A stretch of DNA of 64,000 bases from Roseovarius gahaiensis (GCF_011601345.1 NZ_JAAORB010000006.1:51630-115629); one strand, 5' to 3'. Positions 8,235 to 17,858 are shown, counted from the first letter of the stretch. The notes: generated by a model not told the origin, from the sequence alone. A program made the numbers and translations.

Positions 8235-9677
8235 TTAGGCGCCTTCGGTCCAGCCTGATACGGCTTTGACTTCAAGGAAATCCTCGATGCCCCATTTGCC
8301 GCCTTCGCGCCCGTTGCCGGACTGTTTCATGCCGCCAAAGGGTGAGCCCATGCCACGGCTTTGGCCGTTCATTTCCACCATGCCCGAGCGCAGTTCCAAA
8401 GCGCAGCGGTTGGCGCGGGCACCATCTTGGGTCTGGACATAATTGGTCAAGCCGTAGGGCGTATCGTTAGCGATCTTCAGCCCCTCCTCTTCGCTATCGA
8501 AAGGAATGATCGACAGGACCGGGCCAAAGATTTCCTCGCGCGCAATGGTCATGTCGTTGTTCACGTCGGCAAAGACCGTGGGTTTGACGAAAAAGCCCCG
8601 ATTCAGCCCGTCGGGCCGCCCGGTACCACCCGCGACCAGCCGCGCGCCTTCGTCGATGCCCTGCTGGATCAGGTCTTGAATCTTGTTGAACTGCACCTCG
8701 TTCACGACGGGGCCGATGTGCTTGCCTTCCTCGCTGGCCGGGCCAACCTTGATCGAATTGGCCACCTCGGCGGCGGTTTCGACGGCGCTGTCATAGACCT
8801 CGCGCTGCACCAGCATCCGGGTGGGGGCATTGCAGGACTGGCCGGTGTTGTTCATGCAGTGCAAAACCCCGCGCTTGACCGCGTTGTCATCGGCATCGGC
8901 AAAGATCAGGTTTGCGCCTTTCCCGCCCAATTCAAGGCTGACCCGTTTCAGGGTATCTGCAGCGGTCTTGGAAATGAGTTTGCCCGCCCGCGAAGAGCCG
9001 GTGAAGCTGACCATGTCGACATCGGGATGCCCCGAAAGCTGGGTGCCTACCCCCGCGCCATCGCCGTTCACAAGGTTGAATACACCTTTTGGGAAACCCG
9101 CCTCGTCCATCATTTCGGCGAAGATCAGCGCAGAGAGCGGCGATTCCTCGGAGGGCTTCAGGACCATGGTGCAGCCCGCCACCAACCCGGCGATGACCTT
9201 GAGTGTGACCTGATTCATCGGCCAGTTCCAAGGCGTGATCATCGCCACGACGCCGATAGGATCATGAATGATACGGTCATTGGGGGCGTGATCGCCCAGT
9301 GGTTCGATGAATTGGAAATCGCGGGCGACCGTCAAGAAGGCTTTGATATGGCTCAGGCCCGCGCCGGTCTGGCTTTGACGGGACATGTCGATGGGCGCGC
9401 CCATCTCAAGGCTGATCGCCTGCGCCATGTCCTCGGCGCGCGATTTATATACGTCATAAAGTTTTTCGATCAGCGCCAGCCGGTCTTCCTTGGATGTCCG
9501 TTTCCATGCCGGAAAAGCGGCTTTGGCCGCGGCAACGGCGGCATCTGTATCGGTCTGCCCACCCAACGAGATGATGGCGCAGGGTTCTTCGGTGGACGGG
9601 TCGATCACGTTGTGATCTTGTCCGGCAGTAGGATTGACCCACGCGCCATTGATGTAAAATTGGCGTTTCTCGATCAT
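8235..9677 (-). CDS. NAD(P)-dependent aldehyde dehydrogenase family protein
   Basis: A 480-aa protein of standard ALDH length. It has the cofactor segment MITPWNWPMNQ, the glycine-rich SFTGSSRAGK, the general base region VSLELGGKGAN and the catalytic cysteine in NNTGQSCNAPTRM. It oxidises an aldehyde to the acid; substrate cannot be set from sequence. The start at 9677 has a good ribosome site (GGAGGT about 5 bases upstream on the minus strand). It is divergent from the peroxiredoxin gene across a 132-base promoter region and followed immediately by the GT25 gene. Confidence 0.92.
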   Translation of the reverse strand: MIEKRQFYINGAWVNPTAGQDHNVIDPSTEEPCAIISLGGQTDTDAAVAAAKAAFPAWKRTSKEDRLALIEKLYDVYKSRAEDMAQAISLEMGAPIDMSRQSQTGAGLSHIKAFLTVARDFQFIEPLGDHAPNDRIIHDPIGVVAMITPWNWPMNQVTLKVIAGLVAGCTMVLKPSEESPLSALIFAEMMDEAGFPKGVFNLVNGDGAGVGTQLSGHPDVDMVSFTGSSRAGKLISKTAADTLKRVSLELGGKGANLIFADADDNAVKRGVLHCMNNTGQSCNAPTRMLVQREVYDSAVETAAEVANSIKVGPASEEGKHIGPVVNEVQFNKIQDLIQQGIDEGARLVAGGTGRPDGLNRGFFVKPTVFADVNNDMTIAREEIFGPVLSIIPFDSEEEGLKIANDTPYGLTNYVQTQDGARANRCALELRSGMVEMNGQSRGMGSPFGGMKQSGNGREGGKWGIEDFLEVKAVSGWTEGA

Positions 9678-9809
9678 GCTTGACCTCCGTGAATTTGCTG
9701 GCACCTTGGCAGGCGTAGAAACAGCCTGCAAGGCTGGGGATTCTCTGCGTTTCTGGGATTTGATCAAATTCCGGATCGGAGCAGACTTCAAGTTAAAAAG
9801 GACAATGAC

Positions 9810-10463
9810 ATGGCACTGCGCATTAATGATACGATCCCTGATCTGACGGTGGACACCGACACAGGCAGCTTTGGCCTGCACGAGTGGATCGGAGACAATT
9901 GGGCGATCATCTTTTCTCATCCCAAGGATTTCACACCCGTCTGCACAACCGAGTTCGGCGCGGTGGCGCAATTGGCCGAGGAATGGGACACGCGCGGATG
10001 CAAGGTTCTGGGCGTCTCGGTGGATGGTGTTGAGGACCACAAAAAGTGGAAAGGCGACATCGAAGGCATCAGCGGTGCCAAGGCCGGATTTCCGATCGTG
10101 GCCGATGCGGGGCTGGAGATGTCCAAGGCGTTCGACATGCTGCCCGCCGAGGCCTATTTGCCCGATGGCCGCACGCCGGCCGATAGTGCGACGGTGCGGT
10201 CGGTTTTCATTATCGGGCCGGACAAGAAACTGAAGCTGAGCATGACATATCCGATGAATGTGGGCCGCAACTTTGCCGAGGTGCTGCGCGCACTGGACGG
10301 CTTGCAAACCGCCGCGCGCGAGAACGTGGCCACGCCTGCCAACTGGACTGTCGGTGACGATGTGGTCATCCCAAGCGCCGTCAGCGACGAAGACGCCAAG
10401 GCCAAATACGGTGCATTCGAAACCAAACTGCCGTATCTGCGCATGACCAAACTGCCGGGGTGA
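9810..10463 (+). CDS. 1-Cys peroxiredoxin (Prx6-type)
   Basis: A 217-aa protein of the Prx6/AhpC-TSA class. The peroxidatic motif is FSHPKDFTPVCTTE with Cys45; the thioredoxin-fold domain is followed by the C-terminal extension (VWAATLP-like region here reads TYPMNVGRNFAEVLRALDGL) typical of 1-Cys enzymes. It reduces peroxides in the cytosol; no resolving Cys of the 2-Cys type is apparent. A ribosome site AAAAGGACA precedes the ATG. A GC-rich hairpin terminator follows directly. Probably an antioxidant gene transcribed alone. Confidence 0.92.
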   Translation: MALRINDTIPDLTVDTDTGSFGLHEWIGDNWAIIFSHPKDFTPVCTTEFGAVAQLAEEWDTRGCKVLGVSVDGVEDHKKWKGDIEGISGAKAGFPIVADAGLEMSKAFDMLPAEAYLPDGRTPADSATVRSVFIIGPDKKLKLSMTYPMNVGRNFAEVLRALDGLQTAARENVATPANWTVGDDVVIPSAVSDEDAKAKYGAFETKLPYLRMTKLPG

Positions 10464-10478
10464 ACTCGGTGAATGCAA

Positions 10479-10500
10479 GGCCCCGCTGCTTGGCGGGGCC
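10479..10500 (+). terminator. Hairpin terminator after the peroxiredoxin gene
   Basis: A perfect 8-bp stem GGCCCCGC / GCGGGGCC with a 6-base loop, 16 bases past the stop codon. The T-run after it is weak, so termination efficiency is uncertain. Confidence 0.75.
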
Positions 10501-10532
10501 TATGTCGAAATGAATTTTAAATTTTGGCTATA

Positions 10533-11480
10533 TTATGCGAGCATTCTCTTTAGAGCATTTTTTGCCCGGCGGCGACGACATCTCCAAGTTTTAAGGTATG
10601 AACTTATATAGCGTTCAAATATTGGGTCATATTTGCGTGCTTTATCAATAGACGGCATGTCATTCCGCTTGATAGAACGGTCAACAAAAAGCTCGATCCA
10701 GCTTTCGCATGTTGTTGGCAAAGGACGATCTGGAAAATACCTATTTTTCCAGTCGACCACTGTTTTAATCTGGTTCCAAGTGTTTTGGTGAAGATTGGTG
10801 TCATGCTTCCTGTAAGCCATTCCCGGCTGGTGTAAAAACGCAACTTCCATTTCAGGTCTCGTAAGCATGTGCTTAAATAATTTTGTGCGCAGAATAAGGT
10901 CGTCTCCGGATATATCCTCGTCCATCCCACCGACGGCACGAACCAAATCAGCGCTAACCAATGTTGCTTGCAGATAGACCGTTCCCAGGTTTTCATACTC
11001 AATTTCGAGTAAATCTGATGCGGAAGAAATGTTCTTATCGTAAAGGGGGGATTGGAAAGATTTTTTTAAAAAATTTCCGTCAACATCTATCTCATGATTG
11101 CAAGTGTTCGCAACAAACACAAGATTACTGTTTTGACGCACAAGTTCCATTTTGGATGAGATCGCGTGCGGCAAGAGAACATCATCTAGTGATAGGAAGG
11201 AAATGTAATCACCGCTGGCTGAAGCGACCCCTCTGTTAACATTCTTGGCTATGTTCGCGGTATTTTTCTGAGTAATCAGAGTGTGTGGGTACGGCGAACG
11301 CTTAAGCACATTTTTAATGACCTCTACATTGCCATCAGTTGAGCCATCATCCACAATCACGATCTCAATATTTTGATAGTCTTGGTCAAACACAGACTGT
11401 AGGGCTGCTTCTGCAAAACGAGAATGATTGTACGTGGTGCACGTTATAGTGCATTTCGGAAGAAGTTGGTCTGATTTCAT
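10533..11480 (-). CDS. Glycosyltransferase family 2
   Basis: A 315-aa GT-A-fold glycosyltransferase. It has the nucleotide-sugar-binding start TITCTTYNHSRFAEAALQSV, the DDGS motif at about residues 44-47 and the metal-binding SLDD near residue 95. It would add a sugar to a lipid-linked surface polysaccharide. The ATG at 11480 is chosen because AGGA sits 6 bases before it; a TTG at 11510 would be the alternative. Base composition is much more AT-rich than the peroxiredoxin gene beside it, suggesting horizontal acquisition of this block. It is the last gene of a minus-strand set starting at 14135. Confidence 0.85.
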   Translation of the reverse strand: MKSDQLLPKCTITCTTYNHSRFAEAALQSVFDQDYQNIEIVIVDDGSTDGNVEVIKNVLKRSPYPHTLITQKNTANIAKNVNRGVASASGDYISFLSLDDVLLPHAISSKMELVRQNSNLVFVANTCNHEIDVDGNFLKKSFQSPLYDKNISSASDLLEIEYENLGTVYLQATLVSADLVRAVGGMDEDISGDDLILRTKLFKHMLTRPEMEVAFLHQPGMAYRKHDTNLHQNTWNQIKTVVDWKNRYFPDRPLPTTCESWIELFVDRSIKRNDMPSIDKARKYDPIFERYISSYLKTWRCRRRRAKNALKRMLA

Positions 11481-11584
11481 AACTGATCCTGAAGCGATCT
11501 CTTTATCCAAGACTCGTAACGGTCGAGGGCTTGCTTTTCATAAGCTCTGAATCTGACTCGCGTGCTTGAGAAATATTAAGAGAA

Positions 11585-12544
11585 CTATTCAAATTCCCAC
11601 CTGAAGTGAGGGAATATTATACTGCGACCGCCAAACATTTCTTTCTGCCGCAATAATCCAGTATTCAATTCATTTCCTCTGTGCGTAGTCGATATTCCAA
11701 AGCTCAACCAATTATAGTCTGCAAATTCTTTTTCCAATAATTGGTCTATTATAATATCTAATGCACCTACTTGGCGGCCAGTTTCAGAAGTTGCTATATA
11801 CTGCAGATGAGCTTTATCACACATGTCAAAGATCAAGGTTCCCGCTAGCATTCTCCCCTCTTGAAACGAGGCGAATAGACGGACTTGGTTTGGAAAGAGT
11901 TCTCTCAGTAACAAAATCTCTTCAAGTGAGTGGGTTGGTCGTACATTGTGTCGCTCTCCAAGACTTTCCGATAGTATGCCCCAGAACGAAGTGTAGTCTT
12001 GGGTTTCTTTTGTTATCAACCCGTTCTTTTTTGCTTTATTCACAGACCTCTTACGAAGTTTGTTGAATGGAATTCTACTTTGCACGGCAATTACCGACGC
12101 CAGATCGCAAAACTCAAGCTTCGCGCCTAACTTGGTAAGGGCAAAAATATCACTTTCTGCGGGTTGCTTGTGGAATATGTGAGGCGTCGGCTTGTAGACC
12201 AAAGCTGTTATCCCACTTTTCTTAAGGTGTGTTCTCAAAGCATCAAACGCAGAGAGAACTGCGGACGCTGATGTTTTTTCGTCTATAATAAGGCCCCCAT
12301 AAGTGAGACCTTGGTGCGAATACAATGTAGTATCGGCACGATTGGCGGGCAGAAGCCCAAGTATTTTGTCTCCGTCCTCGATAATTAATGAGTGATCAAC
12401 AAAGCGATCACTGTGGTATTCCATAAATGCTCTTTGATGTATGAATGTTCCGTTACAGGAATTTTGAATCCTTGTATCCCATGCTTTTCTGTCGCCAGGA
12501 GTATAGCGGCGAACTTCTATTTCTTTGGTCAATTGTCTATCCAT
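11585..12544 (-). CDS. FemAB/GNAT-like acyl- or aminoacyltransferase of the polysaccharide cluster
   Basis: A 319-aa protein with the layout of GNAT-fold FemAB-like (Acetyltransf_6) proteins: an N-terminal WDTRIQNSCNGTFIHQRAFMEYH segment (shown in part: NGTFIHQRAFMEYH), a central LASVIAV...RSVNKAKKNG basic stretch and a C-terminal GTLIFDMCDKAHLQYIATS with an acceptor-side segment. Such genes often sit in O-antigen clusters and may N-acylate an amino sugar; here an amino sugar is made by FdtA/FdtB. The ATG at 12544 overlaps the upstream beta-propeller gene by 16 bases; a start at 12574 would overlap more. AT-rich like its neighbours. The substrate is inferred only from context. Confidence 0.65.
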   Translation of the reverse strand: MDRQLTKEIEVRRYTPGDRKAWDTRIQNSCNGTFIHQRAFMEYHSDRFVDHSLIIEDGDKILGLLPANRADTTLYSHQGLTYGGLIIDEKTSASAVLSAFDALRTHLKKSGITALVYKPTPHIFHKQPAESDIFALTKLGAKLEFCDLASVIAVQSRIPFNKLRKRSVNKAKKNGLITKETQDYTSFWGILSESLGERHNVRPTHSLEEILLLRELFPNQVRLFASFQEGRMLAGTLIFDMCDKAHLQYIATSETGRQVGALDIIIDQLLEKEFADYNWLSFGISTTHRGNELNTGLLRQKEMFGGRSIIFPHFRWEFE

Positions 12545-13458
12545 TTTGCATATCCAAAACCAGTTTTGCCGCATCCGTTGCCATTAAAAAATAAGAATTC
12601 ATCGCTGCCTACGGTCAAAGTGTGCGCATAGCTAGTGTTCTCATTTGCCCATCCAGCCTCACTTATTCCAACTATTTCAAGTTCATTTTTTTCGCGTTCC
12701 CAATTTAGACCGTCATTGGAAGTGGCTCTCGCAATGTAATATCCGCGTGAGTAAGTTCTTACTGACAGAAACATTTCATATCCGTCATTTGTCCTTCGAA
12801 CAAAAGGCCGTCCAAAGCCGTGTTCATCATCCGATTCGAAAGTAATGCAAGGTTGCCCGACTTCGGGCTGCCACGTAATTCCGTCGGTGGAAGTGACATG
12901 GCGTACAGTATAAAGAGGAACTTTCTTTTGACCTTTTAGCGTCCAGCCTTCAGCAATTGATCCGACGTACCACATGCGCCAGAGATTTTTTTCCCGGATC
13001 ACATGACAACCACATCGCGCAAAAAGTTCTTCATCGTTGCGTTCTAAGATTGGAACTTGTGTTACTCTGACGAAAGACTCGCCGTCGTCGGTACTTATGG
13101 CTAGGCCGCAAAACATGTAATACGGGACTCTGACGCCAAGTTGGAAACCGATGTAATATAAGTGCAGTTTATTATCTTGGTTGATAATCGAGATAGGCAC
13201 CACTCCATTATCGTCAAACGTTCCGGGGCGCCCTATGTCAAGCAAAGGTCGGGTACTAATATCTTTGATCTTACTCGGATTAGATGGATCAACATCCACA
13301 TACCCGACACGTCCGATCATATTTTTATCACAAAAACCTAAGAAAATGCGGACCTCGCCTTTGCTTCTGACGTAGGGCGTGGGCAGCATGGCAAATTGAT
13401 GCCGCCAATTGCCATCGAGTAAAGGTGCCATAATCTGCGCTTGATAAACCCAACTCAT
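12529..13458 (-). CDS. Glycosidase-like beta-propeller protein, polysaccharide cluster
   Basis: A 309-aa protein without signal peptide or membrane segments. It shows at least three repeats of the type S-x-DG-x-x-W/F (STDDGESFVRV, TSTDGITWQPE, TSNDGLNWERE), as in five-bladed propellers related to GH43/GH32/GH130 enzymes, plus WRMWYVGS and GFGRPFVRR. Proteins of this kind occur in O-antigen loci and could cleave, transfer or recognise a glycan. The ATG overlaps the acyltransferase stop by 4 bases. Catalytic acids cannot be assigned with confidence, so enzymatic activity is unproven. Confidence 0.6.
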   Translation of the reverse strand: MSWVYQAQIMAPLLDGNWRHQFAMLPTPYVRSKGEVRIFLGFCDKNMIGRVGYVDVDPSNPSKIKDISTRPLLDIGRPGTFDDNGVVPISIINQDNKLHLYYIGFQLGVRVPYYMFCGLAISTDDGESFVRVTQVPILERNDEELFARCGCHVIREKNLWRMWYVGSIAEGWTLKGQKKVPLYTVRHVTSTDGITWQPEVGQPCITFESDDEHGFGRPFVRRTNDGYEMFLSVRTYSRGYYIARATSNDGLNWEREKNELEIVGISEAGWANENTSYAHTLTVGSDEFLFFNGNGCGKTGFGYAKWIDN

Positions 13459-14135
13459 ACGTCTTGCTCCACCCTGTAATAACGGTAAGAAGAAACTCGA
13501 GCGGGTTCTGCCGGGTTGCCGTTAAGGATTAGCCCTGCTTTTTCGTGGGATTTGGTGACAACGGCGGCCATCCCAACCAATGCGTCTGCACCAACCGAAA
13601 CATTATCCGCAAAAGACGCATTGACGCCGATAAAACTGCCAGCGCCAATCTTGCAGTAACCTGAGATTACGACATGAGACGCAAGAAAACAATAATCGTC
13701 TATCCGGGTCTGGTGCCCAACGTGGTTACCTGACCACAAAACGCAACCGTCACCAATCTCTACTTTATGCTGAACTACATTGTTCTCGAAGATGAAAACG
13801 TTGTCTCCAACCTTCGCTGTGCGCCACACCATAGCTTTCGGGCTGATAAAGTTGGCGAGCTTGTATCCTTTTTCCCGCGCGACCGATATCAACCGTTTTC
13901 TAACTCGATTCAGCTTGGTAGAAGTCACGGCGACATGTGCCTCAACCTCATGCGTGGGAAAAATTTCTTGGGCTTGCTCAAGCGCAACAACTGGGAGACC
14001 GAATTTTTCCTGCTCCTTCAAAAAACCTTGTTCAACGGCGAACCCTATGACGGTATAGGGACTGTCGACCGTAAAGTATTCGTATGCGATATCCGCAAAT
14101 TCACCGTCTCCAATAATCAATAGTTTTTTGGTCAT
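13455..14135 (-). CDS. NeuD/PglD-type sugar O/N-acyltransferase (left-handed beta-helix)
   Basis: A 226-aa protein. Residues ~1-95 form a small Rossmann-like domain (KKLLIIGDGEFADIAYEYF), and ~100-210 carry hexapeptide repeats of the left-handed beta-helix (AKVGDNVFIFENNVVQHKVEIGDG... through IGAGSFIGVNASFADNVSVG). The C-terminal LNGNPAEPAR is typical of acyltransferases of the PglD/NeuD type that acetylate a sugar from acetyl-CoA. It is the first gene of the AT-rich minus-strand block and is divergent from fdtA. It is the best local candidate to acylate the 3-amino sugar made by FdtA/FdtB, which is inference. Confidence 0.8.
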   Translation of the reverse strand: MTKKLLIIGDGEFADIAYEYFTVDSPYTVIGFAVEQGFLKEQEKFGLPVVALEQAQEIFPTHEVEAHVAVTSTKLNRVRKRLISVAREKGYKLANFISPKAMVWRTAKVGDNVFIFENNVVQHKVEIGDGCVLWSGNHVGHQTRIDDYCFLASHVVISGYCKIGAGSFIGVNASFADNVSVGADALVGMAAVVTKSHEKAGLILNGNPAEPARVSSYRYYRVEQDV

Positions 14136-14228
14136 GATCAGCCTTAATGTTTGTTGGCTAAGAGTGTGTTGGACGTAAGATGATTGCTAGTATAAACAAA
14201 GCGAAGATTCAAAGTGGGATTTTAGAAA

Positions 14229-14636
14229 GTGGCTTTACAAGATTGTCATGTATTGGACCTGCCCAAGATCGAGGATGCGCGGGGCAACCTGACCTTTGTG
14301 GAAGGTGACAATCACATTCCGTTCGATATCAAGCGGGTTTATTACCTGTATGACGTGCCCGGCGGCTCGCATCGAGGCGCGCATGCGCATCGCAATCTGC
14401 ATCAGTTCATGATCGCCATGTCCGGCAGTTTTGACGTGACCTTGACAGATGGGCACGAGGCAAAGACGTTTCACCTCAACCGGTCGTATTTCGGGCTTTA
14501 TATCTGCCCGATGATGTGGCGCTATCTGGATAACTTTTCGTCGGGGGCGGTCTGTATGGTGATGGCCTCGGCCCGCTATGACGAGGCCGATTACATCCGC
14601 GATTACGATACGTTCCTGAAAGAGGTCGGTGTCTGA
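14229..14636 (+). CDS. fdtA: TDP-4-oxo-6-deoxy-D-glucose 3,4-oxoisomerase (FdtA/QdtA-type cupin)
   Basis: A 135-aa single cupin of the FdtA/WxcM family. It contains [22 protein letters not shown] and the His-rich segment [21 protein letters not shown] that forms the active site. It converts dTDP-4-keto-6-deoxyglucose to a 3-keto isomer, the precursor of dTDP-3-amino-3,6-dideoxyhexoses (Fuc3N or Qui3N). The start is GTG at 14229; no upstream ATG fits. The aminotransferase gene begins within a few bases of its stop. FdtA (galacto) and QdtA (gluco) specificity cannot be told apart here. RmlA/RmlB, needed to make the substrate, are not in the window. Confidence 0.85.
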   Translation: MALQDCHVLDLPKIEDARGNLTFVEGDNHIPFDIKRVYYLYDVPGGSHRGAHAHRNLHQFMIAMSGSFDVTLTDGHEAKTFHLNRSYFGLYICPMMWRYLDNFSSGAVCMVMASARYDEADYIRDYDTFLKEVGV

Positions 14637-14637
14637 A

Positions 14638-15735
14638 ATGCCGGTGCCGTTTCTGGATCTCAAGGCCGCGTATGACGAACTGGCCGATCGGGCCGAGCCT
14701 GAGATGCTGAAGTCTCTGCGGTCGGGCTGGTATATCCTTGGCCCCGATGTCGCGCGGTTCGAAGAGGCGTTTGCCACCTATTGCGAGGCCCGTTTTGCCA
14801 TCGGGGTGGCCAACGGCCTTGATGCGCTGCGATTGGCCCTGATGGCGGTGGATGTCGGGCCGGGCGACAAGGTTCTGGTGCCGTCGAACACCTATATCGC
14901 GACATGGCTGGCTGTGTCGCAATGCGGCGCAACCCCTGTTCCGGTCGAGCCTGACGCCGCCACCCACAATATCACCGCCGACGGTATCCGCGCGGCCATG
15001 CAGCCGGGCGTCAAGGCGGTGATCCCGGTGCATCTTTACGGACAGCCCGCAGACATGGGCGCTATCATGCCCACAGCGCGGGCGTTGGGCCTGAAGGTGA
15101 TCGAAGATGCCGCGCAGGCCCACGGATCAAGCTGGGACGGGCGGCGCATTGGTGGGCATGGCGATGCCGTCTGCTGGAGCTTTTACCCCGGTAAAAACCT
15201 TGGTGCGCTTGGCGATGGCGGTGCCTTGACGACGGATTGCCCAAAGATGGCCGACAAGCTGCGCATGCTGCGCAACTATGGCTCTCGCGAGAAATACAAG
15301 AACGAGATACCCGGGCTCAACAGCCGTCTGGACCCGGTGCAGGCGGCTTTTCTTTCGGTCAAGCTGGCAGTGCTGGATGACTGGAACGCGCGTCGTGCTG
15401 CAATTGCCTCGCGCTATCTGGAGGCGTTTCAATGGACTGATCTGATTTTACCGAAGGTCGCGGCGCAGGCTGATCCGGTTTGGCATCTGTTCGTTGTGCG
15501 CCACCCCGACCGCGACGGGTTTGCCGCACGTCTGGCCGAGCGCGGGGTTGCAACGCTGGTGCATTACCCGATCGCACCGCATGCGCAGGCCGCTTACGCC
15601 GATATGGGGCTGACCGATGCCGATCTTCCCGTGGCCGCGCAATTGGCGCAACAAGTGATCAGCCTGCCCATCGGCCCGCATCTCAGCGCCGATCAGTGCG
15701 AACAGGTGGTCGAAAGCGTGCTGGTGTCCGTTTAA
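14638..15735 (+). CDS. fdtB: DegT/DnrJ/EryC1/StrS sugar aminotransferase (FdtB-type)
   Basis: A 365-aa PLP-dependent sugar aminotransferase. The N-terminal [14 protein letters not shown], the [13 protein letters not shown] helix, the [11 protein letters not shown] motif with its pyridine-binding Asp, and the PLP lysine Lys186 in [15 protein letters not shown] are all in place. It aminates C3 of the keto sugar from FdtA using glutamate, giving a dTDP-3-amino-3,6-dideoxyhexose. ATG 14638 begins one base after the fdtA stop; an in-frame GTG at 14629 is the alternative. Its stop overlaps that of the convergent RgpF-like gene by 4 bases. Confidence 0.87.
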   Translation: MPVPFLDLKAAYDELADRAEPEMLKSLRSGWYILGPDVARFEEAFATYCEARFAIGVANGLDALRLALMAVDVGPGDKVLVPSNTYIATWLAVSQCGATPVPVEPDAATHNITADGIRAAMQPGVKAVIPVHLYGQPADMGAIMPTARALGLKVIEDAAQAHGSSWDGRRIGGHGDAVCWSFYPGKNLGALGDGGALTTDCPKMADKLRMLRNYGSREKYKNEIPGLNSRLDPVQAAFLSVKLAVLDDWNARRAAIASRYLEAFQWTDLILPKVAAQADPVWHLFVVRHPDRDGFAARLAERGVATLVHYPIAPHAQAAYADMGLTDADLPVAAQLAQQVISLPIGPHLSADQCEQVVESVLVSV

Positions 15736-16883
15736 GCATCGTTGCGCAGGGCAAATATGTTTTGGGCTTCTTCATAGGCGCGCCGCCCTTTTGGCCCGTC
15801 AAGCTGCGATAATATTTCAAGCTTAATCTCGGCCCCGCGGCGCGACAGGCGCAGCGGTGATTTTTTGACGAATTGGAAATTCCGGTGGGCCAAGGTGAAA
15901 TAGGGCATGGCGTAGCCCATGGCCTGCCTTGCAACCGCTGTCAGGATAATCTGAATGCGATCCTTGCGGCCTTGTTCAGTGGCCGGATCGCTTTGCAGTG
16001 CGATGGCGTGCTGCTCGGTCAGGCGCGTATCTTCGGGGATGATAAGGTGGCGCGCCAGATCATCCAGTGCGGCGTTGTCCATGGCTTCGATGTCTTGATC
16101 CAGGTTGACGACATCGCAGGTGGCGCAATGGCTGTAGCTGTGGGTCAGAACCCATTTGGTTAGCCCGATTTCCCCACGCCGCACAGTGCGCTTTTTGTTA
16201 TTGGACAGCCGAAAATCATGCCAATACTCCATGAAGCGCGGATCGCGCAGGATATTTGGGCCGACGGCAAGGGCGTAAGACGCGTAATGAAAATTCGCGT
16301 GATCCGGTGTGTAGTGCCACTCAAGACTGCGAAAATCCTCGGCATCCACGCGCGCAATGCCAAAATTCGACGTCGCCCCGACAAAATCGCAGCCGGTTGC
16401 CCGCACCTGTTGAAACCAACTTTGCGGGGCCTCAACCATCCAGACGGAATCGTTGAGAATGTAAAGCCTGTCCAACTTCGGCAGGTTCGGTGCCAGTTTC
16501 AGGACGGCATCGCGATAGCCGCCGAAATCATAGCCGACATTGGGCCGTTCAATGACCATTGCGGTTTGCGCCAACAAGACATCGCGGTCCTGTTGCGACA
16601 AGGGCAGGTTTGATACAACCACGGGCGTGATCCCGTCCGCGGCCAATTGCGCCAGCATGTCGTGATGCGAGCCCAGTAACCCTTCGGGTGCATAGACCAG
16701 ATAAATCGCCATCTCGCCGGCAATCGGCTTGGCCCCGTCATGCACAACCTTCTGTCGCGAGAGTTTGCGATCATAGAGCGGGCGCAGAAACAGATATTCC
16801 CACGTCAGACCGGGCAAACCAATGATTTGCCGCGCTGCGCGTTTGGCCTCACGTTTCAGTTTCCACAGGGGCAGTTTTTTCAT
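15732..16883 (-). CDS. Rhamnan synthesis protein F (RgpF) family protein
   Basis: A 383-aa cytosolic protein matching the RgpF family: [21 protein letters not shown], the [21 protein letters not shown] motif (here [20 protein letters not shown]), YILNDSVWM and [13 protein letters not shown]. Members take part in rhamnose-containing or related polysaccharide assembly and are predicted glycosyltransferases. It follows the GT2 gene with a 4-base overlap, so both are probably one transcription unit. No signal peptide. Its 3' end overlaps the convergent fdtB stop by 4 bases. Confidence 0.8.
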   Translation of the reverse strand: MKKLPLWKLKREAKRAARQIIGLPGLTWEYLFLRPLYDRKLSRQKVVHDGAKPIAGEMAIYLVYAPEGLLGSHHDMLAQLAADGITPVVVSNLPLSQQDRDVLLAQTAMVIERPNVGYDFGGYRDAVLKLAPNLPKLDRLYILNDSVWMVEAPQSWFQQVRATGCDFVGATSNFGIARVDAEDFRSLEWHYTPDHANFHYASYALAVGPNILRDPRFMEYWHDFRLSNNKKRTVRRGEIGLTKWVLTHSYSHCATCDVVNLDQDIEAMDNAALDDLARHLIIPEDTRLTEQHAIALQSDPATEQGRKDRIQIILTAVARQAMGYAMPYFTLAHRNFQFVKKSPLRLSRRGAEIKLEILSQLDGPKGRRAYEEAQNIFALRNDA

Positions 16884-17746
16884 GACGCGGGCCTTTGTCT
16901 GAGTGTGGTCAGGACACCACGCAGGAATGCCATGTGCTTGGCGCGTTTGCGCTTGGACAGCAAGGTGAGCGGCGACGCCAATTGCAACAGCGCCGACAGC
17001 AGGGCCTTGCGGCCCGCGCCGGGCAGGTGATGCTTGCGCGTGGCGTAAACCCGTGACCGGCCCATATGAAATGCTTTGAACGCTGCGGACTTTGGCGACC
17101 GCACCGTGGAGTTGCCCGCGTCATGGATCACCCGCGCGCCACGCACGAACATCAGCGGCCCAGAGTCTGCGCGCAGGCGCAACGCCAGATCGTCATCCTC
17201 GTGATATAGGAAAATCTCTGGATCAAAGCCGCCTGTGGCCTCGAACGCCGTTCTGCGCACGAAAAAGGCGGCGCCCGTCAGCACCGGCACTTCGCGGTCG
17301 CGCTCGGGCCAGCCGGGGGGCAGTTTTTGTGCTTTGGGTAGCAAAACGCTGCCGCGCTTGAAATAGGGTTTTCCGTTGGCTTCGGAAATGGCGGGGTTGA
17401 ACGCCACCGCAGCCGGATTTGCATCCGCGCAGGCCACAAGCGCCCCAATTGCCCCGTCTTGCAGCCGGGTGTCGGGGTTCAAGAACAATAGAAATTCGGT
17501 TTGTGCCTGTGCCGCGCCTATATTGCAGGCCGTGCCAAACCCGCGATTGTCGTCATTGCGGATCAGGTGCGCGCCGTGCGCGGCGGCCAGTTCGGCCAAG
17601 GCGGCGTGATCGTCGGACGCATTGTCAACGATGATGCAGGCCACCTCGTCGGGCACCGAGGCCAACATGCCCGGCAGCACCGCCAGACTGTTATATGCCA
17701 CAGTCACGATGGTCACGCGGTGCTCTGGTGTGGGGGTGATTGACAT
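16880..17746 (-). CDS. Glycosyltransferase family 2 (rhamnosyltransferase-like)
   Basis: A 288-aa GT2 enzyme with VTIVTVAYNSLAVLPGML, IIVDNASDD, the acceptor-site stretch NRGFGTACNIGAAQA, LFLNPDTRL (metal-binding region) and GGFDPEIFLYHEDDDLALRL. This motif set is that of WbbL/RfbF-like rhamnosyltransferases. It would act on the cytoplasmic face to extend a surface glycan. It is the upstream partner of the RgpF-like gene (4-base overlap). GC content is normal for the genome, unlike the 10533-14135 block, so this part of the cluster looks native. Confidence 0.85.
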   Translation of the reverse strand: MSITPTPEHRVTIVTVAYNSLAVLPGMLASVPDEVACIIVDNASDDHAALAELAAAHGAHLIRNDDNRGFGTACNIGAAQAQTEFLLFLNPDTRLQDGAIGALVACADANPAAVAFNPAISEANGKPYFKRGSVLLPKAQKLPPGWPERDREVPVLTGAAFFVRRTAFEATGGFDPEIFLYHEDDDLALRLRADSGPLMFVRGARVIHDAGNSTVRSPKSAAFKAFHMGRSRVYATRKHHLPGAGRKALLSALLQLASPLTLLSKRKRAKHMAFLRGVLTTLRQRPAS

Positions 17747-17858
17747 CTTGACCTGAATTCAGCCTTTTGGCGCAGAACCTAAACCTGTGAAGATCCATAG
17801 CAATTGCCCCGCCCAAGGGGAAGCCCGACCAGATCGGACCGCAACAGAAGGACAGGAC

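Noticed and set aside
9678..10478. Upstream extension of the aldehyde dehydrogenase frame
   Set aside because: It would run antisense through the peroxiredoxin gene; the ATG at 9677 has a strong ribosome site and the family start.
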